Below are positions 24,486-36,981 of a DNA stretch of 64,000 nucleotides, piece after piece; positions within the stretch are counted from its first letter, which is position 1; every line of letters starts with the position of its first letter. The stretch comes from Psococerastis gibbosa (lineage: Eukaryota; Arthropoda; Insecta; Psocodea; Psocidae): the NCBI GenBank assembly GCA_963971405.1, contig OZ020486.1, positions 24,327,419 to 24,391,418 on the forward strand, read 5' to 3'. Both the position numbers and the translations under genes were made by a program. Under the pieces are notes generated by a model. That model saw only the letters and a list, made by a program, of their open reading frames with translations. It was not told where the DNA came from and did no database searches.

Positions 24486-24910
24486 AAAAGTCCTTATTAT
24501 TATTAGGCTAGGTTTTTCCCGTTTTTCTATTTCTATGGTTGACGGAGGTATCCTCACGCTGAGCGGTTTCTCTATTTCCCCATTTCCCTTTTCTACCAAA
24601 GAAACCCTTCTGGTATTCAGCGAATTTAATATGTTTTTAAATCAATAAATACTCATACTCTTACAATACCGCGCCCAAAGAGGTATAGGATGCAAAAATA
24701 CCACCAGCGCCCTCAAACGAAATTACTAAGCACTAAACTACATAGAAAAGGTGTATAACCGAGAAGACTGATGGATGTTTGTTGTCGAGCAGGCCAGCAG
24801 GCAGAAAAACCCGAAGAAGAAGAACTAAGCAGTCTATTTCTAAGTCATAAACATGAAATGCTAAGAACTATAATATCTAACCTCGTTATCTATTTGCCCT
24901 TACCCTTTGA

Positions 24911-24962
24911 CCAATGAAATCAACGGAATATAAAGAGCCAAAATGTAGGTATTGGCTCAGTT
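24911..24962 (+). promoter_or_regulatory. Core promoter: CCAAT, TATA and arthropod initiator
   Basis: CCAAT at 24911-24915, TATAAAG at 24929-24935 and TCAGTT at 24957-24962. The distance from the first T of TATA to the initiator A (24959) is 30 bases, the usual TATA-to-start spacing, and TCAGT is the arthropod initiator consensus. The predicted 5' leader to the ATG at 25001 is 42 bases. Confidence 0.65.
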
Positions 24963-25000
24963 GTCTGCTTCACCGCAGCTTTATTGAAACTGTTACAATA

Positions 25001-26801
25001 ATGAGTCGATTCCTGATTGTCTTCATTGCACTCGCAGTTCTATTTCTTGCATTTATTGCCGAAATTGAGGTGAGTTGTCTATATTTTAGTTTAGTCTACT
25101 GAGACAGCGCCCGCCGCAACAGTCATTTTTTTTTTTTTTTTTAAATTATTACTCATTTAGAGCCAGCAATGAGCAGTAAAGCTCTCCAACAAGAATTTAA
25201 ATTGGAGGAAATGGGGAGCAACACCATTAGTCCAGGGTAGATCCCAAATGAAGATGCAAGGCCGTTGGCAAGGGGGGCTTATTGGGCTGGAGCCCCCCCC
25301 CCCCCCGAAATGAAAAGTAAGAGAATTAAATAAATCTAGAACTGTAACAACATGAGTATGTCTTCCTCAGCAAATTATTAACATTACTCCTGTTAAAATC
25401 GTAAAACTCCACTATTTCGGGCCTATTTTTTTTAAAATCCTTGTTTGTAGCAACATCAATGTATACATTCCTTTGTAAGCTTTGCTGCTGTAAAACCTCA
25501 CTGTTTTGCACTTATATTTGGATTTTTTTTCCACCGGGGGAGACTCCCGGGCCCCCCTCTATGGGCTAAATTCAGTATTATTTCTATGAATAAGCATTCT
25601 TTTGTAAGCTTTGTAAAATCTATCCTTTACCGCTGTTAAAATGCGTGGAACCCCACTATTTTGCACTCATATTTTCACATTCCTCCCCCCCCCCTCTCTT
25701 TGGCTTAAATGCAATATTATTTCTATACATTCGAAACCGTCGTAATGATAACATTAGGATTTAGTCCGCATATCCGCAAAATATTATAAGCCAGTGTTCG
25801 CACCAAAGCTAAATCCGCCTATAAATTGACGTTTGGTGTGCCTATGCTATCATATATACGAGTAACACCATAACCTCAGTAGAATACACTAGATACAATT
25901 GAATTCTCAAGAAAACAAAATTTACACTAGATAGGATCACAGTAGCCACAGCCACCTCCGAAAAAAAATCCAGGCTTGTGAAGATGTACCGTATTTCACC
26001 CTTAAAACCCTACCCCCACCTACTTACCGAATTCAGATCGCCCGTAATTTAATTTTCCTTTAATTTCTGTCATATTATCTTCCATTTCAAATGGGTTTCA
26101 CTCTACTATAATTTGATGTCGTTTCCAAAATTATCTACCCTGGACTACATAGCTAGCTTTCATATGAATTCACGTTCAAATAAATAAATTTGCTCTATTA
26201 CTAAGCCAACCTAGCGGAGTTAGGGCTATAAAGCTATCTATTTACACTCAACTAGGAAGGCCCGGGACCACCCACTTTACAGCATGGCCAGAAAATGTAG
26301 TAAGTGTGGCACTCGAACCTACAACCTTTCGTGTGATAGTTGGAGTCTAAGCCGTTACTCTACATGTTCTGTCCAAATCATGAACACCTATAAAACTGTA
26401 CATGAAAATTGCACATAAGCCTTTTTATGTTTTACGAAAAACTGTGGCACTAGCGATGCAAAGATCAACAAAAAGAATAAATTTGAAGTATTGCACTATT
26501 AACATGCCTTGTCTATCTAAAAAAACAAAACAACGTATAGTGAACATTTTTATTTCTCAAATAAGTCAAGAAGAAACTTCACAGACCGCAGCGCGAAACA
26601 CCATCGGGAATAAGTTAGCATGTATCCTATGTTGAAAAGTTTTCAGCTTGTTTACTTATGAAAGACGTATATACTTTCAATGTAAAAAGAAAAAAATTTT
26701 TTTTGCAGGCACACTCGCATCTGTATGAACCTTTCTGTCCTAAGGGATATTTCCGGGACATCAATGGAAAATGTCGCGAAGACGTTGGGATGAAAAAATG
26801 A
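25001..26801 (+). CDS. Small secreted peptide precursor, 53 residues, two exons
   Basis: Exon 1 is 25001-25069, ending GAG|GTGAGT. Exon 2 is 26709-26801, after a TTTTTTTTGCAG acceptor; the junction is phase 0. Residues 1 to about 22 form a strongly hydrophobic signal peptide (MSRFLIVFIALAVLFLAF...). The mature part is about 30 residues, with one cysteine pair in the pattern CPKGYFRDINGKCRED, a probable disulfide-closed loop, and a basic C-terminus. The C-P-x-G-...-C-R pattern resembles short secreted arthropod peptides of the secapin type; this is a motif-level comparison, not an identification. An in-frame upstream ATG at 24914 lies before the predicted transcription start, so 25001 is preferred. 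The intron carries a hAT-like element and a SINE. ATTAAA at 26861 could serve as poly(A) signal. Role unknown: hormone, defence peptide or other secreted factor. Confidence 0.72.
25258..25979. mobile_element. Longer hAT-like element of the poly-G/C family
   Basis: Flanked by GAAGATGC (25250-25257) and GAAGATGT (25980-25987), 7 of 8 identical. The left terminus AAGGCCGTTGGCAAGG and right terminus AAAAAAAATCCAGGCTTGT are diverged family ends. The interior has three C-rich runs and two diverged internal copies of a segment (TTTTGTAAGCTTTG ... TGCACT.ATATTT). At 722 bases it is the largest family member seen, without a transposase. It lies inside the intron of the secreted-peptide gene. Confidence 0.65.
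26190..26370 (-). mobile_element. SINE family 1, in intron
   Basis: Minus-oriented copy with CTAGCGGAGTTAGGGC at the left and the diverged complement of the tRNA-like head at the right. It lies in the intron of the 53-residue peptide gene. Confidence 0.78.
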
Positions 26802-26861
26802 ATTAATCCTCCACGTGTATTACGTAGAGGATATTACAGCATGCAAATATAAAAGTTAATA

Positions 26862-27163
26862 TTAAATAATATAACGTTCATAGCCGACATATGTTTTTAA
26901 TTTAGCAAATATATGAGGAGCTTTGTTACAAACGTGGCCAACTCCATTTTTTCACAAAATGGGTTTTGATCCGACCTTGCAGAAAATTTTAATGTCCACC
27001 TGCACATTGTAAAATAAAGAGACAAAAGCAGCCAGATTGCCCACAGAAGTGCTGAGAAGTCTAGGGTTAGTCATAAACTTAATCAAAATTTTCAACAGAA
27101 AATCCGCTCTCCTGAAAAATTCTACAACTTGGAATTGGCCATGTTTGTAAACAGCAGTTCGTC
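26862..27163. other. 3' flank of the peptide gene
   Basis: AT-rich. Contains AATAAA-like strings near 27013; no further gene. Confidence 0.4.
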
Positions 27164-27926
27164 ACTGGAGGTGAGGTGAATATTGTAGATAGGTCAGACC
27201 ACATTACCACACAGTTATATTGGCAGGGCACGCAATTCATTTGAACTTGAATTTTCTCTCATTAAATAAATTTTTTTCTTCACAAAACCAAATCGTTCCT
27301 GTCCGGTTTCGTTACTCAATTTAACACCTAAAACATGCCTGAAGGTAGAAATCATCGATGGAAAGGTTTCGCAGAAAAATTATTTTTTAGTCATTTTTTA
27401 TTAAAATTTAGTTACTTGTATTTTTTACCCCCAGAAGAAACTATCAAGGGGCTAGCGACCCCCCCCCCCCCCCCGCATTTTATTAACAATAATAACGACT
27501 ATGTACTATATATAGAATATATGTGAATTTAAAAGAAATCGTTGGAGCCGTTTCTTAGAAATAATTTTATAGAACTTTTTTTTTTTAATTTTTTGAGAAT
27601 AAAACCCCCTCAAATAGAGTTAGCTCAAAATAAAAATAAATGGTCCCGAGGTATGATTTTTGATAACCTACATACCAAATCTCATCAAAATCGACCGGGT
27701 AGTTTGCCCGGAAGCCGATGAACAGACAGAGCGACAGACAGAGCGACAGAAAGAGCGACAGACAGAGCGATAGACAGAGAGACAGACAGACAGACAGACA
27801 TTTCGTGAAAACCACTTTTGTGGTTCTTGGGACCTCAAAACGGGTAAATCAGTTGAAATCTCAGAATCGAAAATGTTGACCATCCCAAAGCTTTCCTTAT
27901 ATTTACTACGTATAAATTGGAAAGCA
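27164..27926 (-). mobile_element. Helentron/DINE-1-like element, copy with expanded tetranucleotide
   Basis: Minus-oriented. The GACA/GTCT tract at 27722-27800 is expanded and interrupted (GACAGACAGAGC repeated), a C run lies at 27458-27474, and the 5' sub-terminal repeat is at 27911-27925. The 3' terminal hairpin is missing at the left end. Confidence 0.75.
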
Positions 27927-28552
27927 ACTAGGTCATAACATTATAGGGTACATCATAATCATGCGTTGTATAAACATCACCCAATACATGTATGCGTACG
28001 TTTAGGCAGCTTACCAGCATTGCAAGGCATAAGTGATTTAAGACGAGATCTCAAACATGCACTAGTTTATCCATGGTTAACCACAAATGTTGAGTAGGTA
28101 GGCAGGTAGGATTCAATACTGTAACTAGGTATAATACGGGTCGAATACAATAATATTGACATCTTGGGACAAACTCTATTGGGACTATAGTACAATCCAT
28201 GACCGAAAGCTTAAACTTACTGTAGCTACGGTACTTACTTCACACGATAAACGCGGTTTTAAATTGCACAGCTGAGTTAATAGCTGTTAATAGTTTTAAC
28301 GAGGAAAATTTTGAAAATAGGTACTTTCTGTAAAATATACTATAGTACACAATATAAAACATTCTGGTGTTAAATTAACAAGAAAGGTCATGCTGGGGCT
28401 GCTGACACGATTAGTAGTTAGTTAACTAATGCTTATCTCAATACGAATGATATTACCTAGCTATTAGGGGAAAGCGATCTAGCGCATTTTTAAAAAAGTA
28501 ACTACAACATACGCCATGTTTGTAAAAAAGTATAGTTTAAGAGGGTTTTTGC
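27927..28552. other. Intergenic, nothing recognised
   Basis: No gene or assignable repeat. Confidence 0.45.
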
Positions 28553-28697
28553 TATCTCAAAACGTGTAATTTCACTGAAATCTCAGCATCGAAAATTTCA
28601 ATCATCACAAAGCTTTCCTCAGACTCACGTTCGCCTTCTGTTTCTTTTTCAATAAAGTCATTTTCAATTCAATTCACGTATAAATAGGGAAGCAAAA
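28553..28697 (-). mobile_element. Helentron/DINE-1-like 5'-end fragment
   Basis: Matches the complement of the first 100 bases of the family (CTCAAAACGTGTAA, CATCACAAAGCTTTCCT, CACGTATAAATAGGGAAGC), interrupted by about 45 bases of other sequence between the two arms of the terminal hairpin. Confidence 0.6.
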
Positions 28698-28818
28698 ATA
28701 ATAGCTATAGGACTGTGAAATATGGTTCCGGGCACCAAAAAATATCCTAAACAGCTGCTGTTAAGACATTAACATTTATTATTTTGTGCATGCAATCTGA
28801 CACACAGCTGCATATCGC

Positions 28819-29470
28819 AAAGAACCGGTCCGAGTTTACTCGAACATGCTTTCCAATTTATCAAAATTAGTAGATAGGGAAAATGAGTAATTTCATGGTA
28901 AATAATTTTCCTATGGATAAATTTCCGATATCTCGGGGGGGGGGGGGGGGGGCGGTTGTCCACCTGACGTCACTCGTCACTGGTGGTGAGGTGAATTCTA
29001 GATAGGTCAGACTAACACATTACCACACAGCAATACTGGCAGGGCACGCAATGCATTTAAGCGTGAATTTTCTATCATTTTTTCAAAAAAACAACCCCCG
29101 CATTTTATTAACATTAACAACAACTACAATATATGTGAATTTAAAAGAAATCGTTGGAGCCGTTTTTGGGAAATAATTTTTTTAGACTTTTTTTTTAGTT
29201 TTTTGAGAATAAAACCCCCCCAAATTGAAAAAAAATTGTCCCGAGGTATGATTTTTGTGAACCTACATGCCGAATTTCATCAAAATCGACCGAGTAGTTT
29301 GCCCGGAAATCGACGAACAGACTGACAGGCAGACAGACAGACAGACATTTCGTAAAAACCACTTTTTTGGGTTCCTGGGATCTTAAAACGTGTAAATCCG
29401 TTGAAATCTCGGAATCGAAAATTTCGACCGTCACAAAGCTTTCCTTATACTACGTATAAATTGGAAAGCA
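28819..29470 (-). mobile_element. Helentron/DINE-1-like element, internally deleted
   Basis: Both ends are present (AAGAACCGGTCCGAGTTTAC at left, ATAAATTGGAAAGC at right), but about 200 bases of the middle are missing near 29085. A G run of 16-17 lies at 28937-28953 and GACAGACAGACAGAC at 29330. Confidence 0.78.
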
Positions 29471-31952
29471 ATAATTAGATACGTAGATATGGGCCCCATC
29501 ATGATCCTGCGATTACAATGCATTGACAAACAAAATCAATCGCTATAGTCAGGTGCAGTAAAAAAAAAAATCCGCGGGGATGTAAATTACATAGGTCTTG
29601 CACCTAGCCCACAATCCTATTGTTTCAGTAATTGAGCCGGTTGAGCAATGCTCTCATTTCTGAGCCGTTTCAGCCTTGCCAACCCAAGCCCCAAACCATT
29701 CACATTAGCTATAGATTGATGAAACCATAAGACATTAACTTCATCTGGGGAACTCACATCACAATAACTGCGAGAAGTACGCTCTTGCAACACTTAATTC
29801 ACAAGCATAAAAACAATAAGTGCCCACCTTGCGCTTATGTCTGATGATGGATGGAACAAAAAGGGTAATCCAGATCAAGGCAATAGGAATGGACAAATGG
29901 TATGGTAGAGTGACCAGACACACTCTTTTTAGTTAGGAGCGCAGTATTTGGGTAGCTCAGGTATGCTCTTTTCTTTCCTTTTTTAGAGGAAATGTACTCT
30001 TTTCTGAATTTCGACGGAAGGAACAAGGTTATTATAGAGCCGCACAAAACTATATCCATTACGCAAGCACAACCTCTGGTTGCGGTTCATGCAAACATTC
30101 ATCCGTATGAAGTGGTCAACTAACTATCCTGCTTTTAGACAGAAACTAAATGAGCCTACGGTTAGAAAGGTCTGCGGGTCTGCGTCAGCACATTATATTG
30201 AAGTTTGAAAAAAATCGGCATTCACGCTACCTTGGGGAACTCAACCTGACGAAGTGTACCTTGAAGTTCGGGACTGTTGAACCAAAGCGACAACCCGTAA
30301 AGCGAGGATTCACACCAGTTAACACCTTACATTACAGTCATTCACAGGAACTGGTATCAATTGACATAAGTGTGTGGGGTCATTGCCTCATCATGCTACC
30401 GACTGCCACCTGTTGTCTGTCAAAAGAGACCGCCGTCGTTCCACATCGCTTATGATGGCTTCAGTACACCGTGCACTTCTGCCATTCTCTTCCCATCATT
30501 CCCACGATTAAGATAATATACAATGATGCCGTTTGCTCAATTGGTAAAACAACGATCAACGGATCTTCTTTTTCGAAGGAAACGATGGCAATGCTCGGGA
30601 TTCATGCGCCAATTGGCGCAGGACTGCCTCGTGGAATCATGGAAATCATGACACTGATGAGTACCTACTGAGCAGTTAGGTAGCAATATGGGATATGCAA
30701 GTTTAAAGACATAGACTTATCGGTATTAGTTGGCGTTAAAAACACGAAACAGTATCGTATAGCCATGCCGGTAACGAATTGTAGTGTCACCGACAGGCGA
30801 AAATAGAATGTGATAACTGATAAGCGTTTGCTTGAAAGTCCTCAACATACGCACTTTCCACCAGGCATTTTCGGGACAACATTAGGGGGGCAACGGGATA
30901 CACTAGTTGAAAACGGGACGGATTGTCACTGTTTGCGGGGAAAATATTAAGCGGGATTTGTTTGTTTACAGGAAAATACTTTCCCTTTTGGTCGCTCGAA
31001 CACATATTTCTTAGACGGACGAAACTGGACTGCGCAACTTACGACACAACTACTTTTTCGGAACTGACAGTCGCAAGCTCACAAATAAATTTGGCGGGAA
31101 TTATTTGCTCCGCACAGTCACTTTATGTATGCCTGGTCCACATCTTCAGAGGGTATTGTAGGAGAGTATGTTAAGGTGATAATGTAACGCATAGCCTTGA
31201 ACTTCCAACTGTATCAGGAATGCAGTGTTTGCCGGAAATACGGGTGGTCGCCAGCAGAGCGGAATTACCAGGGGTAAATAGTCGAGGACAGATTATCAAA
31301 TGTAGCCAACGCATACTTCCTTACACATGTCACAAATTATCTGCGTATATCGTATTTAGGCCTATTTTCCGCACTGTCACCGTCGTTGCAAGAAAGAGCA
31401 CACAGTTTTTACAGCAAACCAAAAACTTTTCTCCCGATCCACTTCAACATAGTATAATTCAGAAAATTAACTAACAACCTTTCGTAAATTGGATATGAGT
31501 CAGTCTTTAGTTGAATATTGTAATTGACAAGTTTTAATGCAAAAATTTAAAAAAATCAGTAATTTTTGCAGTTCATTAACTTTGTTGTTCAGATGAGAAA
31601 TTGTGTGCATCAGCACTGTGGTACTCTGGAAGGCTAATATTGAATTGAAATCCGCTTTATTATATCATTGAGTTATTAAATCTAATGCATAATAAAATAG
31701 TTGAAATCAGCATAAAATGCGAGCTGTATACCTTAGGATTTTAAAAAAGATTTTAAAAAAGAAGTTAAAATATTTATATATTTATATTAGCCAGCAATAA
31801 ATTCAGGCAAGGTATTAGACCATGATTCCTGGAGGGTTGAGTTAAATCAGTTACACTCACCTTCGATTCCGATGAAACTGCTTTGCGTCCTGAAACAAAT
31901 AAAAATCAATTGTAATTTTTTAAATCATTCTATCGCACATTCGCATAATCAA
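29471..31952. other. Intergenic, nothing recognised
   Basis: Less AT-rich than its surroundings at 30100-31450. Several frames of 65-100 codons show no known motif, no signal peptide and no splice support. A regulatory or unrecognised gene region cannot be excluded. Confidence 0.4.
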
Positions 31953-32320
31953 TTAAGGGGATATGCTACGCAGATATTTGTCGCCCTAAAATAAAATACT
32001 TTTCATTTTTTATTTCATAACTCTGCAAGTTATTAAAAATTTGGCTCATTTAAGTTGTAGAAGACTACTTCGTTCTTGTATCAAATAATCGGGTATTGTT
32101 ACTTTTCGGTTTTGTAGTTTTCCCAATAATTCCATTTTACCCTATTGGTTTTTATGAAAGAACTAAGGTACCAAAATTTAATATTTCCTATTATATGATG
32201 TATGAAGTAGTCTTCTCCAACTTGCATGGGCCAAATCTTTAAACTTGCTTTGTTAATTAAATAAAAAATAAAGTCTATACAAAGGACTAATTTTGGGGTG
32301 CTAATTTTCTATGTCCTCTT
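31953..32320. mobile_element. TTAA-bounded palindromic MITE, copy 2
   Basis: Starts TTAAGGGGATATGCTACG and ends with the inverse GGGGTGCTAATTTTCTATGTCCTC, decayed into a poly-T run. It carries GTTGTAGAAGACTACTTCG and its inverse GAAGTAGTCTTCTCCAAC, so most of its length is an imperfect palindrome. Confidence 0.68.
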
Positions 32321-35300
32321 TTTTTTTCTTTCTTCTTTTCCTTGTCCAGTATTCCCTGGACAAGGAGCATATATAACAAAAATACAATACATAATAATAC
32401 CATCCCGCATCCCCAAGCTAGCGCTTATTTGGGACAAAAGACTCATACAGTGCTGCTAAACAAGGCTTAACCATTTATTTTTGTTATTTATTTATAATGT
32501 TTATTTTATTTTATTTTTATTTTATTTTAACTTGTTATTTTAATGTTAGTTTTTATTATTAATATAATTCCCATTGACCAGCCATCTTTTTATATATCTT
32601 AATAATAGTAATAATAATAATAATGATATACTGTAGCTTTTACAATTTCTTAAATCAACCTATAATTCGCCAAGATAAGAAACACTCAACCGAACAAATA
32701 TAGGGCAAATCACACTGATTATTTATCATATTTTATCAATAATTATCAGCCCTAATTATTGTATGGTATGCAAGATGTTAAATTTATACTGCAAGAATTA
32801 ATATTAGCATCGATCATCAATAAATATTGATCTATTTCTTTAGTTTTTTTTTTTTTTTAATAACAAGTATACGTGTAACAACGGATTTCCCAACGGTTCG
32901 GTCCAATCAACTGTAGTAAATGTGATGGAAGAAGCATCCCACCACAGCGACTCAAGTTCTTTTATGCAATGGTATGACCAAGACAGTGCAACTCATCTTC
33001 GAACCATCGATACTTTCGCCAGTCTCTTCCACCCACGAAACAAATTAGATGGACGCCAAAATCGAGCCACATCATGCAAGTACAATGACCACTTGCAGCA
33101 CTCTGTCATATATATATTCCAATCTATATATTAATCTCAGCCCTATCGAATATGGCACGAAAATAACAACACATTGCATTTTCACAAATAACAATAGCGG
33201 AAATACTAACAGTATCACTCTAAAAAAACTCTTGTGTTACGTATTTGAAGTTACGTTTCGAAAAACTGTTGTTTATTTCATCACGAATCATGGTACACTA
33301 CACTGTTTAATTAACAACCGGGTTTAGTCTTATATTACCCTAAATTACCGCTGCTTTTACCATATCATACCTACCATATCATACCATATAAACATAAATA
33401 TACTTAACAAGGATTGAGAGTTAAGTTTGAATTGATTAGTTCACTGCCCACACTACAGAATGATGTTAATTCATTTATAGTATATTACATAGGAAAAAAA
33501 TTATTATTGTGTCAATTTTTCAGCGAAGAAAAGAAACCCTTTGTTTTGAAGAAATTTAAATACAAAACTAAGTGTAGGCCAAGGTAGTCGTTCACAGTGC
33601 CTACAATATACAATATTCAGCAAACAATCAATCAATCAATATAATATAATTATACTATATGTACATTTGAGAGACAAAAAATACTGTGGACCCGATAGGC
33701 CGTGGCCCCTGATGGGTCAAGAAAAAACAAAAACTTAGTGTTTTACCCAAACTTGTTACAACAACTGGAATTAGTAAAACCGAAATAATCGTTAAAAAAT
33801 TAACTTTGTCTACGAAATGCACTGGTGTTAGTACAAAACTATGAGCGCTTTCAGCAAGAACTGCCATCTACAGAGGGAAACCCACTAGCACAGTTACAAC
33901 TTATCAGCGATTTCAGACTTGCTCAACTCGAAGAGAAGATGCAAATGCATATATATATTAAACATTATCTTGGACAATCCCTCAAGTAGCCATGACAACA
34001 ACTGTTGAAAACCTTACACAAATCCAAACCAATTCTGCCAATACGAGTATGTCCGTCAGGAATCAGGATCTAATTAAAAACAAATCGGATATAAAATACT
34101 TTGCGGTCTATTGTACATCAAAATATTGAAACGCAGGTCAAGGTCTTGTAATGATATCTGATCCATCTCAAAAGCAAGGTTCATGGCATTCTTTCAGGTT
34201 TCAATAAGCCAAGGCGAATGGACACACCCACGCACGTTTGCAAGTACGGGAGCCGAGGAAGAATACACTAAACGCATGAAGCAGCAGAAAAAGCCAAACA
34301 GTAGTTGAAAAGAAAGGGGAAAACATAAGAGCAGAGAAGTTCTAACACATTTAAACTGGAGGGAAGTTGGAGCTTTCTAAATTAATTAAGTAATCAACAA
34401 ATACGCTAAGTTATTGGCAGTGACTTAACACACCAAAATCAATGAAAAGTGAAGCCACATTTTTGTGTAACTAAACTTAAAACAGATTAATCCTGAATAT
34501 GGGTTCGTACACCGTCATTATCATCGTAGTTCTCCTGTTTCTCACAAATCATCTATGCAAGGATAGTCTAAGAGAACTTTCGCTTATGGAAGAAGTCAGC
34601 TCAATGCTTGGCATTTAATTGCAGGCATCGACATAATGATGGATGGGGAAACGTGCTGATTACTGAAATTATTAGTGACATGTAACAGTGTGGGGGACCC
34701 CAGGGCATCGCATAACGTCCGCGGCCGTTTATGGTATGCATCTTGTATAACTGCATCTCATGATTAATAACTTCTTAATAATAACATATACAGTATCTGT
34801 ACTTGTACAATCTACACTATTTGAGGATTAGCATGAATTAAAATTTTAATTACTAAGTTAGCAACTGATAGTAGCCTGTCCGGACTAGCCCGTAAACGCA
34901 GTTAGAAGGGGTATTTATTTGGGTCACCAATGTTCTGGAAATGCTCCCTTTCTTGTGTTAACTTCAGTTGAAAATGAGGTATGAAGATGAACTGTACATT
35001 AAAATAATTCATAATTATTGTGATGGTGAATACCGCGTCACTGGTATAAATAGACAATCGGAGGAGAAAAACCTTGCAGGTGTACTCAATTAAAATATCA
35101 CATCCATATGAAATCGATCGTATACCAATCACCATGTCCCCTGGAAGAAATGGCGCTCAGCATTTTGATAAGTGATATGTGCGTGTTTCTAAACCGATTG
35201 GCCACAATATTATAGAACACCGTTTGTAAAAAAAAATAACGAACAGTGAAGGAGTGAGGAGGAAGGAGTTCAAAACTGTGGCCAACCGGTGTAATTGACA

Positions 35301-35486
35301 ATCACACACATATCAAAATGTAGAGGAGTATTTTTTCTAATGGATGTGACGTTTTTTAGAGCTCTACAAACAATATTTCATGTGAAATTTGATTTTTTTT
35401 TTTTTTAAGAAATTTGAGTGCCCGATGTGCTCTTTAGTTTCGTAATACAATAATATGTGCTCTTGTATTTTTAACGTCAATAGTTC
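32321..35486. other. Intergenic, low-complexity tracts, no gene recognised
   Basis: Contains TTTTATTTTATT and AATAATAAT tracts (32470-32630), a CAATCAATCAAT tract near 33628 and AT-rich unique sequence. Frames at 32922, 33049 and 34902 show no recognisable motifs. Confidence 0.45.
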
Positions 35487-35720
35487 GGAATGACCAGACA
35501 GGAAGGACTCTTAAGCACCATAATAGAAGGCACAATCGAATGCACCAATGCAAGAGGGCGAGCAAGGAAGGTGTACGCAGAAGACCTCAAGAAATATATG
35601 AGATGCGGAATCTACTTGGAACTCAAGAGAACGGCCCAAGACAGAGAGGAGTGGAGAAGGAGGTGGAAGGATTTGCTGCAAACCAATCGCTAGATTGCAA
35701 CTACAGAAGAAAGTTCGGAA
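35487..35720 (+). mobile_element. LINE C-terminal fragment (lineage B)
   Basis: The plus strand encodes TRQEGLLSTIIEGTIEC, ARGRARKVYAEDLKKYM, then ELKRTAQDREEWRRRWKDLL and a stop. This matches in order the tail at 43740-43945 (HEGLLKNIIEGMVEGTNSRG ... ELKRTAQDRQEWRR). It is 5'-truncated with no catalytic region. Confidence 0.8.
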
Positions 35721-36064
35721 TGTTACCGGCCAATAGACCAAGAAACAAGAGATACAGTAATCAAGATTGTGAGTCATAATTTGCCAAAAGACAGCCTTAG
35801 ATAATATGTAGTGGAAATAATCCCATAGCATTTCTATCTTCTTCACCAGCACGTGTTCAAGTATCATACAATACAACCAAAATTACATCACAAGCTTCTT
35901 AAAAACTAAAGGCCAGCCAAATTAACACATAACTAATGAGCAGACCTGGCCTGGAAGGGGAATGATGGCATTTTACTTAGTAATAATGAAAAATTACCAA
36001 GACGAAACAGTTCAGGGTAAAGGGCACAGTAGAAGAAAGTGAAATGAATGATTCTTCACAAGCA

Positions 36065-36312
36065 CGTAGCAAGGATTTTCTTTCGGGAGGGGCTAACTAC
36101 TAGGGGGTTGGGGGGGGGGGGTATGGAATACCCCCAGTAAAACGGCGGGTCATGTCTTCCGTAATCTGCGGAAGTATCTTGCACTATCGAATCTACTGTA
36201 TATACACTGGATTGAGCGAGAACAAATATAAATAAACTAAAAAATCATTTTCCCCCTTTTTTTTACATTTCGGGAGGGGCTTCAGCCCCCACAGCCCCCT
36301 CCCTGGCTAGGT
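36065..36312. repeat. Poly-G element with GCACGTAGC / GCTAGGTGCC ends
   Basis: The left CACGTAGCAAGGATTTTC and right CCCTCCCTGGCTAGGTGCC look like diverged inverted termini. Two GGGAGGGGCT blocks and a G run of about 13 lie inside. No clear duplication, so the class is uncertain; it may be a distant member of the hAT-like poly-G/C group. Confidence 0.45.
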
Positions 36313-36591
36313 GCCTTAATTTCTTCCCAGTTCAGTTGGGACCACCACCAGGATGCAATGGCAAGACAATATTTCATTACGAAATTAGTGGTATGGACTT
36401 TTCTAGCGAGCGACGGTCGGGGACCGAGGACCGAACCGTCCGGCTCGCTGATATTTTCGGTCCGGTTCGGTTCTGTCCCACACATTTCTAATATCTTCAA
36501 TGTATTTTCGGTTCGGTCCTTGGTTTGGTCCGACCAAAAATACGGACCGGACTAGACCGACTCCATCTATACAACTACAATATTCTTACTA

Positions 36592-36981
36592 TTAAGAGTG
36601 TACAGCCCGTAGGAAATTGGCAGCCCGAAATTTAATACTTTTTATTTGTTATTTAATTAACTAAGCTTGTTATTAAATATTTGGCTCATCAAAGTTGTAG
36701 AAGACTACTTCATGCATCATATTATAAGATATTTTTAATTTTTGACATAGTAGTTTTTTCATAAACATGCAAATATTTTATAAACAATAAATTTTCTCGT
36801 ATAATCAATTTTATAAAAAAATAAAATTTGAAAACTAAAAATACCTTACTATATGATGCATGAAGTAGTCTTCTACAACTTTGATGAGCCAAATCTTTAA
36901 TAACATGCTTAGTTAATTAAATAACAAATAAAAAGTATTAAATTTCGGGCTGCCACTTTCCTACGGGCTGTACACTCTTAA
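36592..36981. mobile_element. TTAA-bounded near-perfect palindromic MITE, 390 bases
   Basis: TTAAGAGTGTACAGCCCGTA at the left is mirrored by the exact inverse at the right end (36962-36981). The arms of roughly 150 bases stay complementary through GGCTCATCAAAGTTGTAG and GAAGACTACTTCATGCATCA, around an AT-rich centre. TTAA forms both outer edges. The RNA or single strand would form a very long hairpin. Mobility type (piggyBac-like) is inferred from TTAA only. Confidence 0.8.

Noticed and set aside
27722..27800. CRISPR-like regular repeats
   Set aside because: Simple GACA/GAGC microsatellite with no spacers.
27585..27883. Cys/Leu/Ser-repeat proteins of 71-76 codons
   Set aside because: Direct translation of the GTCT microsatellite in the Helentron-like element.
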